A stretch of DNA of 6,589 nucleotides from Croceicoccus sp. (GTDB taxonomy: Bacteria > Pseudomonadota > Alphaproteobacteria > Sphingomonadales > Sphingomonadaceae), in contig JAPYSD010000210.1 in NCBI GenBank assembly GCA_029936705.1, positions 1 to 6,589 on the forward strand, in the 5' to 3' direction. The notes under the pieces were generated by a model. It was not told the DNA's origin, did not search any database, and saw only the letters and a list, made by a program, of their open reading frames with translations. Within the stretch, counting starts at the first letter, position 1, and each line of letters begins with the position of its first letter. This document shows positions 1 to 5,801 of this stretch, one piece after another. The position numbers were made by a program, and so were the translations under genes.

Positions 1-2012
1 CACAGCCGCTGCACGAAGCGGCCGCAACCCTCGATACCCGCCTCGCTCCACGGCAAATCGCGCTCGGGCGGGCTGTCGGACAGCATGAACCAGCGCACCG
101 CGTCCGCGCCGTATTGCGCGATGATCTCGTCCGGGTCGACGACGTTCTTCTTCGACTTGGACATCTTGATCACGCGGCCGATCTCGACCGGCTGGCCGCC
201 ATCGACCAGCACCGCGCCGTCGCTGCTGCGATTCACTTCGGACGGCGCGTAATAGACCGTCCGGCCGCCTTCCTCGCGGCTATAGGTCTCATGCGTGACC
301 ATGCCTTGCGTGAACAGCTGAGCGAACGGCTCCTTCACGTCGATCAGCCCGCAATGCGCCAGCGCGCGCGTCCAGAACCGGGCATAGAGCAAGTGCAGGA
401 TCGCATGCTCGATCCCGCCGATATACTGCCCCACCGGCAGCCACTGGGCGATCTCGGCCGCATCGAACGGCTTGTCGTCCGGCTGGCTGGCAAAGCGCAG
501 GAAATACCAGCTGGAATCGACGAAGGTGTCGAGCGTATCGGTCTCCCGCCGGGCCGCGCCGCCGCACTTTGGACACTCGGTCTGCTTCCAGGTCGGATGG
601 CGTTCCAGCGGATTGCCGGGCGTCTTGAAATCCACGTCCTCGGGCAGGGTAACGGGCAGCTGGTCCTCTGGCACCGGCACCACGCCGCAGGCGTCGCAGT
701 GGATGAACGGGATCGGCGTGCCCCAGTACCGCTGGCGCGAAACGCCCCAGTCGCGCAGCCGGTACTGCGTCTTGGGCGTGCCCCAGCCATCCTCGGCCGC
801 GCGGGTGATGATGGCGCGCTTCGCCTCGTCCACCGGCAGGCCGGTCAGGAAATCGGAATTGACGATGACGCCTTCGCCGGCTTCCGCCTCGCCCTCGAAC
901 GGCTTGTCCGCCTCGTCGGTGTTCTTGGCGACAACGCGCGGGATGGGCAGGCCGTACTTGGTCGCGAAGTCGAAGTCGCGCTGGTCGTGGCCGGGCACCG
1001 CCATGATCGCGCCGGTGCCGTAATCCATCAGCACGAAATTGGCGATCCAGACGGGCAGGTCCTCACCCGTGAACGGGTGGGCGACCTTCAGGCCGGTGTC
1101 GTAACCCAGCTTTTCCGCCGTCTCCAGCTCTGCCGCGGTGGTGCCGCCCGCGCGGCACGTCTCGATGAAGGCCTGCGCCTGCGCGTCGGTCGCGGCGACC
1201 GCATGCGCGATGGGATGTTCCGCTGCGATGGCGACGAAGCTGGCGCCGAAGATCGTGTCGGGGCGGGTGGTATAGACCTCGATCGTCTCGTCAAAATTGC
1301 TGCCCTTGAAATGGGCCTGCAGACCGGTCGACTTGCCGATCCAGTTTTCCTGCATCAGCCGGACCTTGTCGGGCCACTTGTCGAGGCTCTCGAGCCCCTC
1401 CAGCAGCTCGTCCGCGAACTGGGTGATCTTTAGGAACCACTGGCTCAGCTTGCGCTTTTCCACCAGCGCGCCCGAACGCCAGCCGCGCCCGTCGATCACC
1501 TGTTCGTTGGCCAGCACGGTCATGTCGACCGGGTCCCAGTTGACCGCCGATTCCTTGCGATAGACCAGCCCGGCCTCGTACAGCTTCAGGAACAGCGCCT
1601 GTTCCTGCCCGTAATATTCGGGATCGCAGGTCGCGAACTCGCGGCTCCAGTCCAGCGCAAAGCCCAGGCGCTGCAACTGCGCCTTCATGTTGGCGATATT
1701 GTCGCGGGTCCAGCCGCCGGGGTGCACGCCCTTCTCCATGGCGGCATTCTCCGCCGGCATGCCGAACGCGTCCCAGCCCATCGGATGCAGCACCTCGTGC
1801 CCCGTCATCGCCTTGAAGCGCGCCAGCACGTCGCCCATGGTGTAGTTGCGCACGTGACCGATATGGATGCGGCCCGAGGGATAGGGAAACATCTCCAGCA
1901 CATAGCTCTTCGGCCTGGTGCTCGCGCTGTCCGCACGAAAGATGCCCGCCTGGTCCCAGGCACGCTGCCAGCGTCCGTCGGCGCTGGACGGATCGAAACG
2001 CTCTTCGTTCAT
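1..2012 (-). CDS. leuS: Leucyl-tRNA synthetase, C-terminus cut by the window edge
   Basis: Class Ia aminoacyl-tRNA synthetase that charges tRNA-Leu in the cytoplasm. The 670 codons present cover the catalytic and editing regions. Visible signatures are HIGH at residues 50-53 inside GRIHIGHVRNYTMGD, NWIGKS at 223-228 at the entry to the CP1 editing domain, and the threonine-rich editing motif TTRPDTIFG at 248-256. GHDQRD at 341-346 carries the conserved editing-site aspartates. A zinc ribbon has CxxC pairs at 439/442 and 480/483, and KMSKS is at 616-620 (bases 153-167). Bacterial LeuRS is usually 840-870 residues, so roughly 170-200 residues of anticodon-binding and C-terminal domain lie beyond base 1. 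The ATG at 2010-2012 gives the usual LeuRS N-terminus; no strong ribosome site precedes it, which fits translational coupling to the DUF3576 gene ending 17 bases upstream. All expected catalytic motifs are intact. Confidence 0.98.
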   Translation of the reverse strand, partial: MNEERFDPSSADGRWQRAWDQAGIFRADSASTRPKSYVLEMFPYPSGRIHIGHVRNYTMGDVLARFKAMTGHEVLHPMGWDAFGMPAENAAMEKGVHPGGWTRDNIANMKAQLQRLGFALDWSREFATCDPEYYGQEQALFLKLYEAGLVYRKESAVNWDPVDMTVLANEQVIDGRGWRSGALVEKRKLSQWFLKITQFADELLEGLESLDKWPDKVRLMQENWIGKSTGLQAHFKGSNFDETIEVYTTRPDTIFGASFVAIAAEHPIAHAVAATDAQAQAFIETCRAGGTTAAELETAEKLGYDTGLKVAHPFTGEDLPVWIANFVLMDYGTGAIMAVPGHDQRDFDFATKYGLPIPRVVAKNTDEADKPFEGEAEAGEGVIVNSDFLTGLPVDEAKRAIITRAAEDGWGTPKTQYRLRDWGVSRQRYWGTPIPFIHCDACGVVPVPEDQLPVTLPEDVDFKTPGNPLERHPTWKQTECPKCGGAARRETDTLDTFVDSSWYFLRFASQPDDKPFDAAEIAQWLPVGQYIGGIEHAILHLLYARFWTRALAHCGLIDVKEPFAQLFTQGMVTHETYSREEGGRTVYYAPSEVNRSSDGAVLVDGGQPVEIGRVIKMSKSKKNVVDPDEIIAQYGADAVRWFMLSDSPPERDLPWSEAGIEGCGRFVQRL

Positions 2013-2029
2013 CGTTCGGCTACCAGGGT

Positions 2030-2521
2030 TCAGCCCATCAAAGCGTCGCGGCGCAGTTCACGCGCGCGGGTCAGGATGATGTCTTCCAGCTTCTGCACCG
2101 TCGCGGCCTGGACCGGGGCGCCGACCCACTGGCCGCCGCTCATCACTTCGCGGCTGGCGTTCACGCTCAGCGCGTCGGCGCGCAGGTCCTGGTCCAGGAT
2201 CGACACGGTGACCTTCAGACGCTCGGCCGGGTTCTGCGGATTGGTGTACCAGTCGGTCACGATCACGCCGCCCGAGCTGTCGGTCTGCAGCATGGGCATG
2301 AACGACAGCGTGTCCAGGCTGGCACGCCACAGATAGGCGTTGATGCCGATGGTGGTGACGTTCGACGCGGCCAGATCGGTCTCGACCCGCTTGTTGTTCC
2401 CGCCGCATGCCGCCAGCGCGGCGATCATGCCTGCGGCCACCACGGCGCGGGCGGAAAGGCGGCGCCAGTTCGCGCCAGCGGCGACTTTCGTAACGGCGGG
2501 GAGCGAGGGGGTCGCGGTCAT
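2030..2521 (-). CDS. DUF3576 family lipoprotein
   Basis: A 163-residue protein matching the alphaproteobacterial DUF3576 family, whose function is unknown. The N-terminus has a basic stretch (WRRLSAR, about 19-25), a hydrophobic segment (26-37) and a lipobox LAAC with the lipidated cysteine at 39. The mature part should therefore sit on a membrane facing the periplasm. The family core is recognisable from about residue 53: GINAYLWRASLDTLSFMP, then GGVIVTDWY, KVTVSILDQDLRADAL and a C-terminal LEDIILTRARELR helix. The ATG at 2519-2521 was chosen because AGGA lies about 14 bases upstream. An in-frame extension to 2611 adds 30 residues with no signal character. A later start is possible because the n-region is long. 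It lies 17 bases upstream of leuS on the same strand, so the two are probably co-transcribed. No enzymatic motif is visible. Confidence 0.88.
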   Translation of the reverse strand: MTATPSLPAVTKVAAGANWRRLSARAVVAAGMIAALAACGGNNKRVETDLAASNVTTIGINAYLWRASLDTLSFMPMLQTDSSGGVIVTDWYTNPQNPAERLKVTVSILDQDLRADALSVNASREVMSGGQWVGAPVQAATVQKLEDIILTRARELRRDALMG

Positions 2522-2603
2522 GATGCGAATGTCTTCCTGTTCTGCTTGCTCTGCCCCGAATTGACGGTGCACGTCTGGCGCACACCGGGCAGGGCGGGGC
2601 TGC

Positions 2604-2631
2604 TCTATCACCGCGATCGCACGGCGGGCAA
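2604..2631 (-). promoter_or_regulatory. Weak promoter candidate for the DUF3576-leuS unit
   Basis: Read on the minus strand, TTGCCC (2626-2631) and GATAGA (2604-2609) are separated by 16 bases, a sigma70-like arrangement. The -10 match is poor. Its placement about 85 bases before the DUF3576 start is sensible, and the 32-base palindrome at 2635-2666 begins 4 bases upstream of the -35. Other placements are possible. Confidence 0.2.
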
Positions 2632-2634
2632 GCT

Positions 2635-2666
2635 TTCAGCACCAGCCTGTGTGACACTGGGCTGAA
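2635..2666. repeat. 32-base imperfect palindrome, operator or hairpin
   Basis: TTCAGC (2635-2640) pairs with GCTGAA (2661-2666), CCAG (2642-2645) with CTGG (2657-2660), and TGT (2648-2650) with ACA (2654-2656). This gives 13 pairs around a GTG loop, with a one-base and a two-base bulge on one side only. No T-run follows on either strand, so a simple intrinsic terminator is unlikely. As DNA it could be a dyad operator beside the DUF3576 promoter; as RNA it would be a stable hairpin. Confidence 0.4.
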
Positions 2667-2810
2667 CGGGGGGCGGGAACGGGTGTATCGGGCTGTGGAT
2701 GGGAGCGTTACCATGTCCGGCCATCGTGTTGCCGCCCGGATCAAAACGCGTCCCTGTCGATTTCATGCAACAGCCAGTATCAAGAGTGACGGTTCTCAGG
2801 GTAAATCGCT

Positions 2811-2839
2811 TTGCAGCCATTGCTTTTTGGCTTTATACA
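2811..2839 (+). promoter_or_regulatory. Sigma70-like promoter facing the gene at 3066
   Basis: TTGCAG (2811-2816) and TATACA (2834-2839) are separated by exactly 17 bases in locally AT-richer DNA. This is the best match to a housekeeping promoter that I see in the window. A start site near 2846 would give a 5' leader of about 220 bases before the GTG at 3066, which is long for one gene and suggests either a regulated leader or a small RNA. Confidence 0.42.
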
Positions 2840-2856
2840 CAGCTTTGCAGTCCGCA

Positions 2857-2958
2857 TCTTGCGTCTGACTTATCGAGTCGCCGCAACTCTGCATAGAGAG
2901 GCGGGCAAGACGGGGCTGGCAAAACGCACCAGCGGTGGCGGTAACACCCGCTCGCTGG
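2857..2958 (+). promoter_or_regulatory. Possible structured 5' leader or small RNA
   Basis: Just after the expected start site the sequence can fold into a three-way junction. TCTTGC (2857-2862) pairs with GCAAGA (2905-2910) and encloses hairpins GACT/AGTC (2867-2870 with 2876-2879) and CTCT/AGAG (2887-2890 with 2895-2898). A longer hairpin follows: CCAGCG (2929-2934) with CGCTGG (2953-2958), with inner pairing GCGG/CCGC. A further small hairpin, ACGGG/CCCGT (3020-3024 with 3031-3035), lies about 30 bases before the GTG. Each stem is short and chance pairing is possible in GC-rich DNA. I recognise no known riboswitch or sRNA family. Confidence 0.25.
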
Positions 2959-3065
2959 CATAAGGCGGTTAACGCGTCGGTCAGGCGGTCTGTCGGATAC
3001 GCCTGGATTATGGTTCTTTACGGGTTAATGCCCGTCTGGATCGCAGGGAATGAATTGAGGTTGAC

Positions 3066-3881
3066 GTGACCGTGTTGGTGCGGGCTCATAGCAGAAAGCG
3101 CTTGGCGCGTGCGGCGATGGCCGGCGCTGCCGCTTGTGCGTTTCTCGCCGCGCTTCCGCCTGCCGTGGCCGCCGTCTCCAGTCTCGTTTCCACTGACGAT
3201 TCGCGCCGCAGCGTCAGCATCGCTGCCAGCGGCGACCTGGGCGATTTCACGCCTGCTTCCGCCGATCCGCGCCTGCTGGCATCGCTGGCCTCCATCCGTG
3301 AAGGCAGCAAGGACGATGCGGGCATGTTCCGCTTTACCCCCGCCGGTGTGAAGGAAGCGGCCAGCCGTGCCGTCACCGTGGCGGTACGCGTTGATTCGCA
3401 GATGGCCCGCGCGGCTTCGCAGCGTAAGACCGCTGCCGGGTCCGATGGCGGGCTGAACGTGCCCGGTGTCGCGCCGGTGGCGTTCAACCTGGGCATGGCC
3501 CGCGGTTATCAAAGCTTCGCGCAAAGCGCGAACATCACCGACACCGTGCAGCCGGGCGCGGGCAAGAACTATCTGCCCGAGGGCGTGCGCGAAATCGAAG
3601 CGCCCGACCTGTCGCGCTTCACGCCTGCCAAGAAGAAGTCGGGCGACAGCCGTTTCGGCGGCGTGGTCGAACTCAACGACGGAGTCGTGCCGGGCCGCGC
3701 CCCGCGCACCTTCGCGGATGGCGAGCAGTCTGTCGACGTCAGCGGCTCCTATCGCGTGACGGGCAATCTGCGCGTGACCGCGGGCGTGCGCTATTCGGCA
3801 GAGCGTGAGCGGATCGGCGCGCTGGCCGACGGTCAGCAGGACAACCAGTCCGTCTATGTCGGAACGCGCTTCCGGTTCTGA
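3066..3881 (+). CDS. Exported protein of unknown function with outer-membrane-like C-terminus
   Basis: A 271-residue protein that I do not recognise. It starts at GTG 3066, with GAGG at 3057-3060 five bases upstream. Residues 1-36 look like a Sec signal peptide: basic HSRKRLAR, an alanine-rich hydrophobic core (16-30), and a likely cleavage after AVA or AVAA at 33-36. The mature first two thirds are rich in Ala, Ser, Gly and charged residues and look poorly structured. FTPA occurs three times (61-64, 90-93, 185-188). From about 223 to 271 there are three plausible beta strands (223-231, 235-244, 261-271). The last one, SVYVGTRFRF, alternates hydrophobic and polar residues and ends in Phe, the usual signature of outer-membrane beta-barrel proteins. 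Too few strands are visible for a normal monomeric barrel. A longer open frame on the opposite strand lacks any such features. Export to the envelope is inferred; the role is unknown. Confidence 0.8.
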   Translation: MTVLVRAHSRKRLARAAMAGAAACAFLAALPPAVAAVSSLVSTDDSRRSVSIAASGDLGDFTPASADPRLLASLASIREGSKDDAGMFRFTPAGVKEAASRAVTVAVRVDSQMARAASQRKTAAGSDGGLNVPGVAPVAFNLGMARGYQSFAQSANITDTVQPGAGKNYLPEGVREIEAPDLSRFTPAKKKSGDSRFGGVVELNDGVVPGRAPRTFADGEQSVDVSGSYRVTGNLRVTAGVRYSAERERIGALADGQQDNQSVYVGTRFRF

Positions 3882-3901
3882 CCGGGCTTTCGTTCGATCC
3901 T

Positions 3902-3940
3902 GACAGGTCCGGCGCAGGCCGCTTCCCTTGCGGCCCTGTC
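3902..3940 (+). terminator. Weak hairpin after the exported-protein gene
   Basis: Twenty bases after the stop, GACAGG (3902-3907) can pair with CCTGTC (3935-3940), and GCCGC (3918-3922) with GCGGC (3930-3934) around a TTCCCTT loop. The ten bases between the left arms remain unpaired. No T-run follows, so if this ends transcription it is not a standard intrinsic terminator. Confidence 0.25.
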
Positions 3941-3983
3941 GCATTCCCGTAAATTTCCAGTTGCACCAATGGGTAAGGCAGCA

Positions 3984-4023
3984 GGCAAATCCGCTTGCCG
4001 CCTTTCCGGCGAGTGCCTAGGCT
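3984..4023 (+). promoter_or_regulatory. Promoter candidate for phaB with overlapping dyad
   Basis: TTGCCG (3995-4000) and TAGGCT (4018-4023) are separated by 17 bases and lie 37 bases before the phaB start. The -35 overlaps an inverted repeat, GGCAA (3984-3988) with TTGCC (3995-3999), spaced by six bases. A repressor bound there would cover the -35. The dyad is short and I cannot assign it to a regulator. Confidence 0.3.
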
Positions 4024-4059
4024 GGCCTGCGGAGAGTGGGGAGTACTGAAGGGGAAGCG

Positions 4060-4785
4060 ATGATGAGCAGAGTGGCAGTCGTAACGGGCGGCACCCGCGG
4101 CATTGGCGAAGGTATCAGCCTCGCCCTGAAAGACATGGGCTATACCGTTGCGGCGAATTTCGCCGGTAACGAGCAGAAGGCCCACGAATTTACCGAGCGA
4201 ACCGGGATTCCGAATTTCAAGTTCGACGTCGGCGATCATGAAGCCGTGATGGCAGGCTGCGAACGCATCGCGGCCGAGGTCGGCGATATCGACATCGTCG
4301 TGAACAATGCCGGCATCACGCGCGACGGCGTCCTCCACAAGATGAGCTGGGACGACTGGAACGAGGTGATGCGCATCAACCTCGGCGGCTGTTTCAACAT
4401 GGCCAAGGCCACGTTCCCCGGCATGCGCGAACGCAAGTGGGGCCGGATCGTCAATATCGGTTCGGTCAACGGGCAGGCAGGGCAGTACGGCCAGGTCAAC
4501 TATGCCGCCGCCAAGTCGGGCATCCATGGCTTTACCAAGGCGCTGGCGCAGGAAGGCGCGAAATACGGCGTCACGGTCAACGCGATCGCGCCCGGCTATA
4601 TCGATACCGACATGGTGGCCGCGGTGCCCGAACCCGTGCTGGAAAAGATCATCGCCAAGATCCCCGTCGGCCGCCTGGGCCACGCGGACGAAATTGCGCG
4701 CGGCGTGGCGTTCTTCTGCGCAGAGGAAGCGACCTTCGTGACTGGCGCGACATTGTCGATCAATGGCGGCCAGCACATGTACTGA
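4060..4785 (+). CDS. phaB: Acetoacetyl-CoA reductase (NADPH-type), PhaB
   Basis: Short-chain dehydrogenase of 241 residues that reduces acetoacetyl-CoA to (R)-3-hydroxybutyryl-CoA, the second step of polyhydroxybutyrate synthesis. The Rossmann cofactor motif TGGTRGIG is at 9-16 and NNAG at 82-85. The catalytic residues are N107, S135, Y148 and K152. PhaB rather than FabG is indicated by GITRDGVLHKM (85-95), by GSVNGQAGQYGQVNY around the active site (134-148), and by the C-terminal INGGQHMY. AAGGGG (4049-4054) lies 5 bases before ATG 4060 and 8 before ATG 4063, so the second ATG may be the true start; a GTG at 4036 is less likely. The gene stands alone: neither the thiolase phaA nor the synthase phaC is in the window. 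The strong terminator at 4817-4852 follows it. Confidence 0.93.
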   Translation: MMSRVAVVTGGTRGIGEGISLALKDMGYTVAANFAGNEQKAHEFTERTGIPNFKFDVGDHEAVMAGCERIAAEVGDIDIVVNNAGITRDGVLHKMSWDDWNEVMRINLGGCFNMAKATFPGMRERKWGRIVNIGSVNGQAGQYGQVNYAAAKSGIHGFTKALAQEGAKYGVTVNAIAPGYIDTDMVAAVPEPVLEKIIAKIPVGRLGHADEIARGVAFFCAEEATFVTGATLSINGGQHMY

Positions 4786-4816
4786 TCGCGCGGGCCGCAC
4801 GCGCGGAACGCTCAAC

Positions 4817-4852
4817 AAAAAGGGGCAGGCGCCGAACGCCTGCCCCTTTTTT
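4817..4852. terminator. Bidirectional intrinsic terminator between phaB and ctrA
   Basis: A perfect ten-base stem, GGGGCAGGCG (4822-4831) with CGCCTGCCCC (4837-4846), closes a five-base CCGAA loop. It is followed by six T and preceded by five A. It therefore has a U-tract in both directions and should end the convergent phaB and ctrA transcripts. It begins 31 bases after the phaB stop and 23 bases from the ctrA stop. Confidence 0.95.
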
Positions 4853-4875
4853 CGTTCAAGGCTTGTCGGCGGCGA

Positions 4876-5571
4876 TCAGGCCGCCTGCGCCTCCGCACCC
4901 GGATCGCGCAGCACATAGCCGCGGCCCCACACGGTCTCGATATAATTGTCGCCGTTGCAGGCGGTGGCAAGCTTCTTGCGCAGCTTGCAGATGAAGACGT
5001 CGATGATCTTCAGCTCGGGCTCGTCCATCCCGTTATAGAGGTGGTTGAGGAACATTTCCTTGGTCAGCGTCGTGCCCTTGCGCAGCGACAGCAGTTCCAG
5101 CATCGCATATTCCTTGCCGGTCAGGTGCACGCGGGCGCCATCGACCTCGACCGTCTTGGTGTCGAGGTTGACCGAAAGCTTGCCGGTGCGAATCACCGAC
5201 TGCGAGTGACCCTTGGAACGGCGCACCACGGCGTGGATACGTGCGACCAGCTCCTCGCGGTGGAACGGCTTGGTCACGTAATCGTCGGCGCCAAAGCCGA
5301 AGCTGCGCACCTTGGAATCCATCTCGGCAATGCCCGACAGGATCAGCACGGGCGTCTGCACCTTGGCAACGCGCAGCTTCTTGAGCACGTCATAGCCGTG
5401 CATGTCCGGCAGGTTCAGGTCGAGCAGGATGATGTCGTAGTCATAGAGCTTGCCGAGATCGAGGCCCTCTTCCCCCAGGTCCGTCTGGTAGACGTTGAAC
5501 CCCTCGGTCGTGAGCATCAGTTCGATGGCCTTGGCCGTCGTCGGTTCGTCTTCGATCAGCAGGATACGCAT
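4876..5571 (-). CDS. ctrA: Cell-cycle response regulator CtrA
   Basis: OmpR-family two-component regulator of 231 residues, the same length as Caulobacter CtrA. The receiver domain (1 to about 118) has the acidic pocket E7-D8, phosphoacceptor D51 in LLDLNLPDMHG, S79 and K101 in TKPF. The linker ARIHAVVRRSKGHSQSVI leads to a winged-helix DNA-binding domain (about 127-226) with the CtrA hallmarks LTGKEYAMLELL, KGTTLTKEMFLNHLY and IDVFICKLRKKL. In Caulobacter, phosphorylated CtrA binds TTAA-rich sites, silences the replication origin and drives division and flagellar genes. It is destroyed by ClpXP through a C-terminal Ala-Ala, and this protein also ends in AA. ATG 5571 was chosen because AAGGGGG sits 11 bases upstream and because the sequence then starts with the family's MRILLIEDE. 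In-frame upstream ATGs (5604, and 5622 for the longest frame) add residues foreign to the family, and the one at 5604 abuts the ribosome site. Confidence 0.97.
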   Translation of the reverse strand: MRILLIEDEPTTAKAIELMLTTEGFNVYQTDLGEEGLDLGKLYDYDIILLDLNLPDMHGYDVLKKLRVAKVQTPVLILSGIAEMDSKVRSFGFGADDYVTKPFHREELVARIHAVVRRSKGHSQSVIRTGKLSVNLDTKTVEVDGARVHLTGKEYAMLELLSLRKGTTLTKEMFLNHLYNGMDEPELKIIDVFICKLRKKLATACNGDNYIETVWGRGYVLRDPGAEAQAA

Positions 5572-5641
5572 ATCAGTTTCAGCCCCCTTCATGGTCGGCC
5601 GATCCACCCTGTTGGACGCCAACCGTAAACGCGATCTTCAA

Positions 5642-5773
5642 TTAACCATACGAAAAGTGACCCAGAAAGGTTAATAAACCTTAAAACCTCTTAACGGAAA
5701 AAATTGAGTCATGATTGCAACAGTTTCCGGGCCGAATTGCCCGTTTCGAATCGCACCGGGCACTTTCCGAATC
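5642..5773 (-). promoter_or_regulatory. ctrA upstream control region with phased TTAA and GANTC motifs
   Basis: Between rpoN and ctrA lie three TTAA motifs exactly 10 bases apart (5671, 5681, 5691) and a fourth at 5642. Upstream of them are three GANTC sites (5706-5710, 5748-5752, 5769-5773), spaced by 42 and 21 bases. In Caulobacter, TTAA half-sites bind CtrA and GANTC is methylated by CcrM; ctrA itself is controlled by both. The spacing here is TTAA-N6-TTAA, one base short of the Caulobacter consensus of N7, so binding by CtrA is inferred and not certain. Confidence 0.6.
5645..5674 (-). promoter_or_regulatory. Candidate autoregulated ctrA promoter
   Basis: Read on the minus strand, TTAACC (5669-5674) is followed after 18 bases by TATGGT (5645-5650), about 75 bases before the ctrA start. 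The -35 position coincides with one of the phased TTAA motifs, which would suit CtrA-dependent activation as at the Caulobacter P2 promoter. The match to a sigma70 -35 is poor, so an activator would be needed. Confidence 0.3.
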
Positions 5774-5801
5774 GGCTAGGGCAATATCCGCAGCCCTCGC
5801 G

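Larger units (their letters stand above)
2522..3065. other. Long divergent intergenic region without a supported gene
   Basis: This 544-base stretch separates the leftward DUF3576-leuS unit from the rightward gene at 3066. Short open frames occur on both strands (for example 2683-2868 and 2699-2896 plus, 2608-2820 minus). None has a ribosome site, domain or credible composition. The middle, about 2755-2880, is clearly richer in A and T than the flanks, as expected for promoter DNA. The elements I can support inside it are listed separately: a palindrome, one promoter candidate in each direction, and a hairpin-rich leader. Confidence 0.6.

Noticed and set aside
114..1433. 439-codon open frame on the plus strand
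   Set aside because: It is antisense to leuS, whose catalytic motifs are unambiguous; long antisense frames are common in GC-rich genes.
2683..2896. Small plus-strand open frames of 61 and 65 codons in the intergenic region
   Set aside because: They span the promoter candidate at 2811-2839, lack ribosome sites and show no recognisable protein features.
2968..3028. GTTAAC at 2968 and TTAA at 3025 as a CtrA site before the gene at 3066
   Set aside because: The two are 56 bases apart, not in a CtrA-like pair; single TTAA motifs are expected by chance.
3018..3944. 308-codon open frame on the minus strand, longer than the exported-protein gene it overlaps
   Set aside because: Composition is rich in Arg, Ala, Gly and His with no signal peptide or domain, while the plus-strand frame has a ribosome site, a signal peptide and a membrane-like tail.
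3739..4818. 359-codon open frame on the minus strand over phaB
   Set aside because: Antisense of a clear PhaB; it would also run across the terminator stem.
5041..5628. 195-codon open frame on the plus strand over ctrA
   Set aside because: Antisense of a highly conserved ctrA.
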